Below, in pieces: positions 13,681 through 21,314 of a stretch of DNA of 21,314 nucleotides (its first letter is position 1; each line of letters opens with the position of its first letter). Position numbers and translations under genes: made by a program. The stretch comes from Nitrospinota bacterium (GTDB taxonomy: Bacteria; Nitrospinota; Nitrospinia; UBA9942), in contig JACQEW010000040.1 in the NCBI GenBank assembly GCA_016200365.1, positions 1-21,314 on the forward strand, in the 5' to 3' direction. Below the pieces are notes generated by a model that saw only the letters and a program-made list of their open reading frames with translations, did no database searches and was not told where the DNA came from.

Positions 13681-13858
13681 GCATAAGGTATTTAAAAATC
13701 GAGAGGAAGCCTTTCGATATGCTATTGAAAGTAAGGAAAAAGTGCGCAGGAAATTTTCAAAACTTACCATAGAGGATAAATTAAAGATTGTCGAGGAGTT
13801 AAAACAGACAAGTTTATGGTTGAAGAATACTGCCAAAATGGTGAAAAAAGGATTATGA
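13673..13858 (+). CDS. Small partner protein of nucleotidyltransferase (61 aa)
   Basis: With ATG 13673, inside the end of the nucleotidyltransferase gene, the frame gives 61 residues: MGKHKVFKNREEAFRYAIE, then a basic helical stretch, then LTIEDKLKIVEELKQTSLWL. The start is chosen because it overlaps the upstream stop and the codons before it only restate the other gene in another frame. No catalytic motif is seen. The 'EDKLKIVEEL' core recalls 'ESKLAWLQSF' in the small protein at 153-326, which also follows a nucleotidyltransferase, so both may be partners of this enzyme type. Its stop overlaps the next ATG (ATGA). Confidence 0.65.
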   Translation: MGKHKVFKNREEAFRYAIESKEKVRRKFSKLTIEDKLKIVEELKQTSLWLKNTAKMVKKGL

Positions 13859-15444
13859 CCCCTACACCTATGTATAGATGGGGGGGCTTGCTTCTGATTT
13901 CTTGCCTCTATATTTTTATTCTTCTCCCAATTAACCTCTCCGCCTGTAAAGAAAATAAAGCACAATCGAATAATTTTACTCCCGAAGAAGAGAGGTACGA
14001 CAATCTTATAAGCGACAAATGGATGGGGATATATTTTAAGGGGAATAAGCTCGGTTTTACAAATTCGGTTATATACGAGGGAAAGGATGGCTATAAGGTA
14101 GTATCAAAGGCAATCATAAAGATGAAGGCTTTGGGGGAGATTCAGGAGACCTCTTTCAGTCAGGAATCTTATCTCACTAAGGATTTGAGGACAAAGGGAT
14201 TTAACTCACTCAATCAGATAGCAGGTCACAGGCAGAAGATTTCAGGTATTGTAAAGGATGACAAACTATATATTGAGATTGCCTCTGCTGGTGCCGTATC
14301 AAAGAGGACAATCTCTTTTGATAAAGATACACATCTAACAGGCGCCCTTGAGCTTGTAATCGGTAAACTTGGTTTGGAGGTTGGGAAAAAATACAGTCTC
14401 AAGACATTCATGGAGCCGATTCAAACTGTCCTGCCTTTACAGATAGAAGTAAAAGGAAAGGAAAAGATTAAAATACCCCCCTCTCCCATTTTGGGAGAGG
14501 GGCAGGGTGAGGGTATAGAGAGAGAGATTTTTTATATAGAGGAGAGGTTTAAGGATTTAAAGGCAAATATATGGGTTACACCGGAGGGAGAGGTTATAAA
14601 AGAGGTATCTGTGGAAGGGCTGGAATCTAAAAGAGAGGATAAAGATACTGCCCTTAGCTTTAAGGGGGAGATACTCCCTATCAGCAGCCTGATGACCTTT
14701 AGCCTTATAAAACCGAATAGAGAGATAAAAGATCCGCACAGTATTAAAAAATTAAAATTGACTTTGAAAAATATAAGTAATCCAGACATTATTATTGAAG
14801 ACCAGAGACAGAAGGTGCTAAAGAAATCGAGAGTCGAGAGTCAGGAGTCGGGAGTAAGAAGAAATGTTTATGATATAGAGATGGAGGTAAAAAATCAGAA
14901 GTCAGAAGCCAGAAGTCAGAAGCCAGAAGAAAAAAACCTTGAAAAATATCTGGAGGATACACCTGAGATTCAATCAGGCAATCCGGAAATAAAAAAGAAG
15001 GCTCTTGAAATAGTGGGTAATGAATCTGACCCCCGATTAAAACATTCGGGGGCAAGTTTATTGTCAAAGGCGTTGAAGATTAATAAATGGGTCTATGATT
15101 ATCTCTCAAAGAAGCCTGTGGATACCTTCTCAGCAGTGGATGCCCTGATGTCAAAGGAAGGAGAATGCCAGTCCCATTCCAATCTCTTTGCTGCTCTATC
15201 GAGGGCATCGGGTATTCCAACGAAGATTGTATCCGGGATTGTTTACTCAGAGGAGTATAGTGGTTTTCTCTACCATGCCTGGACCGAGGTATATGCGGGT
15301 GAATGGATTGCCCTTGACCCCACACTTGACGAGGAAGAGGTTGATGCTACACATATAAAATTAGTTGAGGGTGGTTGGGAAGAGCAAATAAAACTGCTTC
15401 ATTATATTGGCAAGGTCGGGATAGAGATAGTTGAAGTTAATTAA
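13855..15444 (+). CDS. Lipoprotein with transglutaminase-like domain
   Basis: ATG 13855 overlaps the preceding stop and gives 529 residues. The N-terminus has a hydrophobic signal segment (GGLLLISCLYIFILLPINL) ending in the lipobox LSAC, so the mature protein is probably a lipid-anchored envelope protein. Residues about 440-505 form a transglutaminase core with Cys in GECQSHSN, His in YHAWTEVY and Asp in ALDPT. Such envelope transglutaminase-like proteins are often peptidases or amidases; the substrate is unknown. The middle carries three low-complexity insertions encoded by repeats (14477-14502, 14827-14854, 14895-14929). An in-frame ATG at 13816 would start inside the upstream gene and is not used. 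Confidence 0.85.
   Translation: MTPTPMYRWGGLLLISCLYIFILLPINLSACKENKAQSNNFTPEEERYDNLISDKWMGIYFKGNKLGFTNSVIYEGKDGYKVVSKAIIKMKALGEIQETSFSQESYLTKDLRTKGFNSLNQIAGHRQKISGIVKDDKLYIEIASAGAVSKRTISFDKDTHLTGALELVIGKLGLEVGKKYSLKTFMEPIQTVLPLQIEVKGKEKIKIPPSPILGEGQGEGIEREIFYIEERFKDLKANIWVTPEGEVIKEVSVEGLESKREDKDTALSFKGEILPISSLMTFSLIKPNREIKDPHSIKKLKLTLKNISNPDIIIEDQRQKVLKKSRVESQESGVRRNVYDIEMEVKNQKSEARSQKPEEKNLEKYLEDTPEIQSGNPEIKKKALEIVGNESDPRLKHSGASLLSKALKINKWVYDYLSKKPVDTFSAVDALMSKEGECQSHSNLFAALSRASGIPTKIVSGIVYSEEYSGFLYHAWTEVYAGEWIALDPTLDEEEVDATHIKLVEGGWEEQIKLLHYIGKVGIEIVEVN
14477..14502 (+). repeat. In-frame perfect palindrome (CCCCTCTCCC / GGGAGAGGGG)
   Basis: Arms CCCCTCTCCCA (14477-14487) and TGGGAGAGGGG (14492-14502) are perfectly complementary around a short T-rich loop. 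The region encodes PPSPILGEGQGEG in the transglutaminase gene, a peptide unlike its surroundings. The same DNA motif is, to my knowledge, common in environmental genomes. Confidence 0.8.
14827..14854 (+). repeat. In-frame 7-nt word run, first in the transglutaminase gene
   Basis: Four units, TCGAGAG, TCGAGAG, TCAGGAG, TCGGGAG, encode SRVESQESGVR within a region without recognisable domain. The unit is close to the TCAGGAG word in pyrD (19504-19537). Confidence 0.85.
14895..14929 (+). repeat. In-frame 7-nt word run, second in the transglutaminase gene
   Basis: Five units, TCAGAAG, TCAGAAG, CCAGAAG, TCAGAAG, CCAGAAG, encode NQKSEARSQKPEE. It lies 40 nt after the first run and in the same orientation, so the two do not form a hairpin with each other. 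Confidence 0.85.
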
Positions 15445-15473
15445 ATAGATGTTGGACATATAGGCAATGCAAA

Positions 15474-15502
15474 TTGACACCAGAAAGAGCCTTTGATATA
15501 GT
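15474..15502 (+). promoter_or_regulatory. Sigma70-like promoter of the restriction-modification cassette
   Basis: A perfect -35 TTGACA (15474-15479), a 17-nt spacer and TATAGT (15497-15502, five of six matches) form the best promoter in the window. Transcription would start near 15509, giving a leader of about 37 nt that includes the ribosome-site-like AGGTGA at 15529-15534 before the methyltransferase ATG 15546. Confidence 0.7.
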
Positions 15503-15545
15503 TAACCTGAGAAAAATTGGATAATGATAGGTGAAGACATAAACC

Positions 15546-17135
15546 ATGATTGCGACAGACGAACTATTATCTATAAAAGAAGCCAGCAACTGGGCGACAG
15601 AATATCTCGGTAAGATCGTTACTACTTCCAACATTTCTTATCTCATTCAATATGGACGAATAAAAAAAATCGGCAGCAATGGAACTACACAAATTTCCAA
15701 GCAAGAATTAATCAACTATTACAAATCATTCAACGGATACAGAGAACTTTCATGGAGAGACCAGTTGGGCAGCGACTTAAACTGGGCTTTATCTTTTGAC
15801 CAGTACAAAGAAGCCGAAACGACAAAGCATGTTCACCGACTACATCCCTACAAAGGAAAATTTATTCCACAACTTGTAGAATATTTCTTGGACGACCACA
15901 CTGACAATTTCAAGACAGAAACATATTTTAAAAAAGGCGACATCGTGCTTGACCCGTTTTCTGGCAGCGGGACAACGATGGTGCAATCATGCGAACTTGG
16001 AATGCACGCAATCGGGATTGATATTTCCGCTTTCAATGCTTTAATCGGAAATTGCAAGGTTACAAAATACAATTTACTTGATGTGCAAACAGAAATCAGC
16101 CGCATTACAAAAGCATTGAAAGAATTTTTAACGAACTCACACACGCTGGAATTCGAAGAAAAACTTTTGAACGCACTTTGCGAATTCAACAAGGAATATT
16201 TTCCAGTTCCCGAATACAAATACAAATTAAGGCAGGGAAAAATTAATGAAGAAAAATACGGAGCAGAAAAAGAAAAAGAATTTTTACCAACTTACAATGA
16301 ACTTGTAAAACAATACAATATAAAACTTCGTCAAGATAAAGCGGACACTTTCCTTGACAAATGGTATTCGCAACACATCAGAGAAGAAATTGAATTTGTT
16401 TTCAATGAAATCAAAAAAATAAAAAATGCTGACACAAAAAAGATCATCAGTGTAATTTTAAGTCGGACAATTCGTAGTTGCAGAGCAACTACTCATGCCG
16501 ACCTTGCTACGCTGGTAGAGCCAATTACCGCAACTTACTATTGTGCCAAGCACGGCAAAATGTGCAAACCGCTTTTTTCAATTTTCAAATGGTGGGAGAC
16601 ATACACTAAAGACACTATAAAACGCCTTTCATATTTTGACAGATTGAGAACACAAACTTTTCAAGTTTGTTTGACTGGCGACAGCAGAACAATAAGTATT
16701 TTCCAAGAACTTGAAAAAAGAAATCTGGTATTTGCGGAATTAGCAAAGAAGAAAAAAATCAAAGGAATTTTTTCATCCCCGCCCTATGTCGGATTAATTG
16801 ACTATCATGAGCAACATGCTTATGCTTACGATTTATTCGGATTTAAACGACAAGACAATTTAGAAATTGGTCCGCTTTTCAAAGGGCAAGGACGAGAAGC
16901 AAAACAAAGTTACATTCAAGGAATTTCTGAGGTTTTAAATAACTGTAAAAAATTTCTTGTTTCCGATTATGATATTTTTCTTGTTGCCAACGACAAATAC
17001 AATATGTATCCGGCAATTGCAGAAAATGCAGAGATGAAAATTGTAAATCAATATAAGCGGCCGGTTTTAAACCGCACCGAAAAAGATAAAGGTGCATATT
17101 CAGAAATCATTTTCCATTTGAAGAAAATTTCCTAA
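15546..17135 (+). CDS. Type II DNA methyltransferase (probably N4-cytosine or N6-adenine), TdeIII-type system
   Basis: This 529-residue protein has an N-terminal helix-turn-helix-like segment (LSIKEASNWATEYLGK to ISKQELINYY, residues 8-59), the HRLHPYKGKFIPQLVEYF motif (97-114), the S-adenosylmethionine loop DPFSGSGTT (136-144) and the catalytic SPPY (411-414). SPPY favours N4-cytosine methylation. Motif I precedes the catalytic motif, with about 270 residues between that probably include target recognition. The gene is AT-rich and uses codons unlike the fab genes, a sign of transfer. It overlaps the restriction gene by 1 nt (TAATG) and has its own promoter at 15474. It should protect host DNA at the site cut by the next gene's product. 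Confidence 0.9.
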   Translation: MIATDELLSIKEASNWATEYLGKIVTTSNISYLIQYGRIKKIGSNGTTQISKQELINYYKSFNGYRELSWRDQLGSDLNWALSFDQYKEAETTKHVHRLHPYKGKFIPQLVEYFLDDHTDNFKTETYFKKGDIVLDPFSGSGTTMVQSCELGMHAIGIDISAFNALIGNCKVTKYNLLDVQTEISRITKALKEFLTNSHTLEFEEKLLNALCEFNKEYFPVPEYKYKLRQGKINEEKYGAEKEKEFLPTYNELVKQYNIKLRQDKADTFLDKWYSQHIREEIEFVFNEIKKIKNADTKKIISVILSRTIRSCRATTHADLATLVEPITATYYCAKHGKMCKPLFSIFKWWETYTKDTIKRLSYFDRLRTQTFQVCLTGDSRTISIFQELEKRNLVFAELAKKKKIKGIFSSPPYVGLIDYHEQHAYAYDLFGFKRQDNLEIGPLFKGQGREAKQSYIQGISEVLNNCKKFLVSDYDIFLVANDKYNMYPAIAENAEMKIVNQYKRPVLNRTEKDKGAYSEIIFHLKKIS

Positions 17136-17977
17136 TGGCTAAAAAACCGGGGGATGAAATATCAGAGGCAATAAAGCAGGTTATCAAAACAATGATGGAA
17201 CGCGTTATGAACCGTGTTCTTTTTGATGACCCGTTTATTGCCGATAAACACCGTGCTGAAAAACCATTATATGCTGCATTAGTCCCCGATGAAATTTTTA
17301 AAGGTTCTCACTTTGAAAGAAGATTTGTGACTCCGTTTGGAGGCGTTTGGGAAAAATTAGCACAAGTTGCTGCAATAAAAGGATTAGGAAAATGCGAATT
17401 GGGAAAATCAATTACTGGAAATATTCCGCAAGAAAGATTAAGAAGAATTACAGAAGTATTGAACAGATTGGAGCATGCAGAAAAAGGCAATAAAAATCGT
17501 GTAAGACCTGATTGGGACAATGAGTTAAATTATATTCTTAAAGGTGATGGAAAATTAATTCCAGTTACAGTTATATGTGATGTTTATGCAGAATATATGA
17601 CAAAAAATAAAAAATATTCTTTTGAGATAAAATCACCATTACCAAACAGCGACATTACAAAAGTGAGCAAAGAAAAAATTTTAAAGTTACATGCAATGCA
17701 ACCATTACAAGTAGACGCTGCTTATTTTGTTTTACCATACAATCCTTATGGTAAAAAGAAAGATTACAAATGGGCATTTCCTTTTCGATGGTTTAACATG
17801 ACACAAGACAAATCTGTTTTGATAGGAGAAGAATTTTGGGATTTGATTGGAGGAAAAGGTACATACCAACACTTTATCTCTGAAATAAATAATTTGGGTA
17901 AAGAATACAGAGAGCGAATTTACAAGGAATATTTAGGAATTGAACCGCCAGACAGAGATAAAGAAATAAAAATATAA
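17135..17977 (+). CDS. TdeIII-family type II restriction endonuclease
   Basis: The 280-residue protein matches the TdeIII family as I recall it: AALVPDEIFKGSHFERRFVT, PFGGVWEKLAQVAA, RLRRITEVLNRLEH, RPDWDNELNYIL, PVTVICDVYAEY, FEIKSPLPNSDITKVSKEK and YNPYGKKKDYKWAFP. The DVYAE...FEIKSPLP stretch has the acidic-plus-ExK layout of PD-(D/E)XK nucleases. TdeIII itself is, from memory, a GGNCC cutter; whether this protein shares that site is not shown. It starts on the last base of the methyltransferase stop, so the methylase is made first. Length is normal and the frame intact. Confidence 0.88.
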   Translation: MAKKPGDEISEAIKQVIKTMMERVMNRVLFDDPFIADKHRAEKPLYAALVPDEIFKGSHFERRFVTPFGGVWEKLAQVAAIKGLGKCELGKSITGNIPQERLRRITEVLNRLEHAEKGNKNRVRPDWDNELNYILKGDGKLIPVTVICDVYAEYMTKNKKYSFEIKSPLPNSDITKVSKEKILKLHAMQPLQVDAAYFVLPYNPYGKKKDYKWAFPFRWFNMTQDKSVLIGEEFWDLIGGKGTYQHFISEINNLGKEYRERIYKEYLGIEPPDRDKEIKI

Positions 17978-18183
17978 TGCAGACAAAAACTATGGATGAC
18001 GCAGAGATTAAATTCAAGGGAATAGAAGCCCTGAACAAGACCCTTGGGGCCGCAGCAGCGCTAAGGTTCCTCACCATGCTTCACCGCGAGCCTACCGATT
18101 ATGTAGAAATTTCCCGGAAGCTATATGAGGGACAAACAATTGAGGAAATATTTGAAAGGGTAAAAAAACAACGGAAAGGATAA
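17977..18183 (+). CDS. Small conserved protein (68 aa), unknown function
   Basis: The ATG overlaps the last base of the endonuclease stop. The product has the features GIEALNKTLGAAAALRFLTML and PTDYVEISRKLYE, which fit a small bacterial family with an 'aL...LG...a.RF......DY' pattern whose function I do not know. The frame is richer in G and C than the restriction-modification genes and resembles the host genes, so it may be part of the resident chromosome at the insertion edge, not of the cassette. The TAA at 18181 is followed in the same frame by 30 further sense codons (see 18184-18276). Confidence 0.6.
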   Translation: MQTKTMDDAEIKFKGIEALNKTLGAAAALRFLTMLHREPTDYVEISRKLYEGQTIEEIFERVKKQRKG

Positions 18184-18276
18184 TACCCGCCTGCAATAGC
18201 AGATAACGAAGTTTTTACTGAGGAAGATTGTTTAAAGCAGATAACAGATATAGCTGAGATATATTGCAATATATAA
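18184..18276 (+). pseudogene. C-terminal remnant, possibly of a HEPN-domain protein
   Basis: Directly after the stop of the 68-residue gene, the same frame stays open for 30 codons and reads YPPAIADNEVFTEEDC and KQITDIAEIYCNI before TAA at 18274. A YP.......FT.ED....I...IAE.Y ending resembles the C-terminus of HEPN proteins that pair with nucleotidyltransferases. There is no start codon and no upstream part of such a protein. The match is by eye and weak; it may be chance. Confidence 0.35.
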
Positions 18277-18384
18277 AATTCCTTCTCCTCTTGTAAGCAT
18301 CCCTTTTAGAAGCCCTGCATAAAATAGTATTGTTATTAAAATTAGAGTAATCGGGGGCAAAAAAATGTATAATATGAAGAATTT

Positions 18385-19233
<849 letters not shown>

Positions 19234-19240
19234 AAACTGC

Positions 19241-19474
19241 AAACCACAGAGGGCACAGAGAATTTTTAAAATATAAAAACTTTTGAAAATCAACTTCTTC
19301 TCTGTGTTCTCGTGATTTGAGCTTACAAAAAACAGATGATAAACTTTTCACCAAAAGAGTACACAGAGAAAAACATATTATTGCTGGTTCAATCTTGAAG
19401 ATTGAACCTTAAATTTATGGTTCAGGCTACAAGCCTGAACCAGCGATAACATCAATGGTTTCCTCTGTGGTTGA
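19241..19474 (+). repeat. Word-hairpin region pyrK/pyrD (CACAGAG word) with nested palindromes
   Basis: AACCACAGAGGGCACAGAG (19242-19260) faces TTCTCTGTGTTCTCGTG (19298-19314). A further ACACAGAGAA (19361) and CCTCTGTGGTT (19462-19472) can pair with the first arm again, so alternative folds exist. Between them lie the two palindromes at 19383-19444. The whole 261-nt gap between pyrK and pyrD contains no gene. Confidence 0.8.
19383..19444 (+). repeat. Three-way palindrome cluster (GGTTCA stems)
   Basis: Two perfect 10-bp stems with 3-nt loops stand side by side: GGTTCAATCT/AGATTGAACC (19386-19408) and GGTTCAGGCT/AGCCTGAACC (19419-19441). The outer GCTGGTTCA (19383-19391) and TGAACCAGC (19436-19444) are also complementary, so the segment can fold as two hairpins or as one long stem. 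No T-tract follows, so it is not a typical terminator. Confidence 0.85.
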
Positions 19475-19494
19475 TTGCAGGATTTAGAAGAGAT

Positions 19495-20456
<962 letters not shown>

Positions 20457-20460
<4 letters not shown>

Positions 20461-20840
20461 ATCAAATCTTTTATTTTTTTAAAAAAAATCTCGAAATGTT
20501 CAAGGGCGTTCTGCAGTTGACAGTAAATTTCTTCTGCCCTTTCTTCATTATATGTATGGACTGTTTCATTTCGTATATCTACTAATTTTATCCAATCATC
20601 ATCGTATTCAATAATCCCCTGGCGATATGCCTCACGAAAACATTCCTTTGGAGAAGTGCAAATAATACCCTTTTTATCTTCAAGAAATGCCTTCAACATC
20701 TTCCATGAAAGATCCATTGTAAATTCAAATCGCTGGATTGCCGAATCGCGGACAACATCGGTTTTTGGTATGTCCATGACTTCTCTAAAACGTCCCAGAG
20801 CCTTTTCAAATTGCTTAATTAACGCCTCAAGTTTTGTCAT
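20457..20840 (-). CDS. HI0074-like HEPN protein (nucleotidyltransferase substrate-binding type)
   Basis: With ATG 20840 the product has 127 residues: MTKLEALIKQFEKALGRFREVM, then DSAIQRFEFTMDLSWKMLKAFLED, CFREAYRQGII and LVDIRNETVHTYNEERAEEIY. This is the all-helical HI0074/HEPN family that pairs with small nucleotidyltransferases; RNETVH matches the RX4-6H ribonuclease motif of HEPN toxins. The start overlaps the upstream nucleotidyltransferase gene by 14 nt. An earlier in-frame ATG would extend into that gene and is rejected. It converges with pyrD, the two stop codons sharing bases 20458-20459. It is the only complete HEPN gene here. Confidence 0.88.
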
Positions 20841-21150
20841 TATTTGCAAACTCCTCGATACATTGAAAAGCCACTTCTCTAAAATCGGAAGGCGCCTTCT
20901 TGAAATCAACTATCTCGATTTTATATAGGGTGGGGATAGTGTCTATTTCGTCCTTGATTTTGAAAAATATCTCCATAGGGACGGGCTCTGCCCCCTCGAT
21001 ACCAATATCTATATCGGAACGTTCATTGCCTTTACCCGCAACCCTTGAGCCAAAAAAGAAAATCCTATAGGAGTTAAGGTCAAGGTATCTGCCGATAATT
21101 TCTACAATCTCTTTTTTTAGTTTTTCAAGAGGATAAAATTCAAGTCGCAT
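20827..21150 (-). CDS. HI0073-like minimal nucleotidyltransferase
   Basis: The 107-residue protein carries FFGSRVAGKG (GS at 34-35) and SDIDIG with metal ligands D46 and D48, followed by IEIVDF with a probable third acidic residue. It is the partner of the HEPN gene at 20457-20840, which overlaps its 3' end. Such pairs act as toxin-antitoxin modules in several tested cases, with the nucleotidyltransferase AMPylating the HEPN toxin; the HI0073/HI0074 pair itself was described structurally. The region upstream on this strand is very AT-rich and probably contains divergent promoters for this gene and nadE. Confidence 0.88.
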   Translation of the reverse strand: MRLEFYPLEKLKKEIVEIIGRYLDLNSYRIFFFGSRVAGKGNERSDIDIGIEGAEPVPMEIFFKIKDEIDTIPTLYKIEIVDFKKAPSDFREVAFQCIEEFANNDKT

Positions 21151-21224
21151 ATTTTTTTATTTTATCACAATAAAATTATTTCTTGTGTTTTTATTTTATT
21201 TAATATATTTTTGTAAATAAATTT

Positions 21225-21314
21225 ATGGATGTGATAAACTTACGTATAGCAATGGCACAGATAAATACGACTGTCGGCGACCTCGAGGGAAATGCAGGAA
21301 AGATTATCGAGTAT
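21225..21314 (+). CDS. nadE: NAD+ synthetase (glutamine-hydrolysing), N-terminal fragment
   Basis: The frame opens at ATG 21225 and runs off the window after 30 codons. LRIAMAQINTTVGDLEGNAGKI matches the start of the glutaminase (nitrilase-like) domain of long NadE enzymes, which amidate nicotinic acid adenine dinucleotide using glutamine-derived ammonia. The synthetase domain lies beyond the window. A GTG two codons downstream is a possible alternative start. Confidence 0.85.
   Translation, partial: MDVINLRIAMAQINTTVGDLEGNAGKIIEY

Noticed and set aside
15455..15525. Short open stretch before the methyltransferase reading LTPERAFDIVNLRKIG
   Set aside because: It has no start codon, and the same bases form a well-spaced TTGACA/TATAGT promoter; a gene fragment is not needed.
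20841..20909. N-terminal extension of the HEPN gene from an earlier in-frame ATG
   Set aside because: It lies within the nucleotidyltransferase gene in another frame; MTKLEALIKQFEKAL is the usual family start.

Overview
The window reads as a chromosomal contig from an uncultured Gram-negative-type bacterium of moderate GC content. The fatty-acid cluster order yceD-rpmF-plsX-fabH-fabD-fabG-acpP-fabF-rnc, a lipoprotein, and a class 1B PyrK/PyrD pair followed by NadE fit a Nitrospirota- or Desulfobacterota-like lineage. That placement is a guess from gene order and style; no rRNA is present.

Layout: (1) 1-1742 holds the 3' end of a nucleotidyltransferase (NTase) gene with its small partner, a short Ppx/GppA phosphatase, and a MntA-like antitoxin whose HepT/HEPN partner survives only as a 25-codon stump. 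(2) 1884-5366 (minus) is a 1160-residue CHAT protease - STAND NTPase - TPR protein, a prokaryotic NLR-like architecture and the best candidate defence gene. (3) 5412-13171 is the fatty-acid/phospholipid operon from yceD through rnc. (4) 13168-13858 is a second NTase plus small-partner pair, coupled to rnc by an ATGA overlap and followed by a lipoprotein transglutaminase. (5) 15474-18183 is a TdeIII-type restriction-modification cassette with its own sigma70-like promoter, AT-rich and probably acquired. (6) 18385-20460 is pyrK-pyrD. (7) 20457-21150 (minus) is an intact HI0073/HI0074-type NTase/HEPN pair, followed by the start of nadE.

The most striking structure is not a gene. Eight consecutive junctions of the operon (yceD/rpmF through fabF/rnc), plus the region upstream of yceD and the pyrK/pyrD gap, each hold an element made of a short 'word' (6-9 nt) repeated imperfectly several times and then followed, in most cases, by its own reverse complement, so that it can fold into a long hairpin. 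The word differs at each site. One element contains a second, different element in its loop. Related runs of 7-nt words sit in frame inside ppx, the transglutaminase gene (twice), pyrK (three times) and the pyrD N-terminus, where they encode low-complexity peptides. Words found in genes lack stop codons in all three phases; many intergenic words contain them. The pattern looks like repeated insertion or local synthesis filtered by selection on reading frames. I recall similar strings in other environmental genomes but know no accepted name or mechanism.

The fab genes supply acyl-ACP synthesis (FabD, FabH, FabG, FabF, AcpP) and PlsX feeds acyl groups to phospholipid synthesis. The hairpins between them would lie in one mRNA that also encodes RNase III, which suggests possible processing or autoregulation. 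Accessory modules (NTase/HEPN pairs, restriction-modification, CHAT-STAND-TPR) are spliced between housekeeping units, some decayed.
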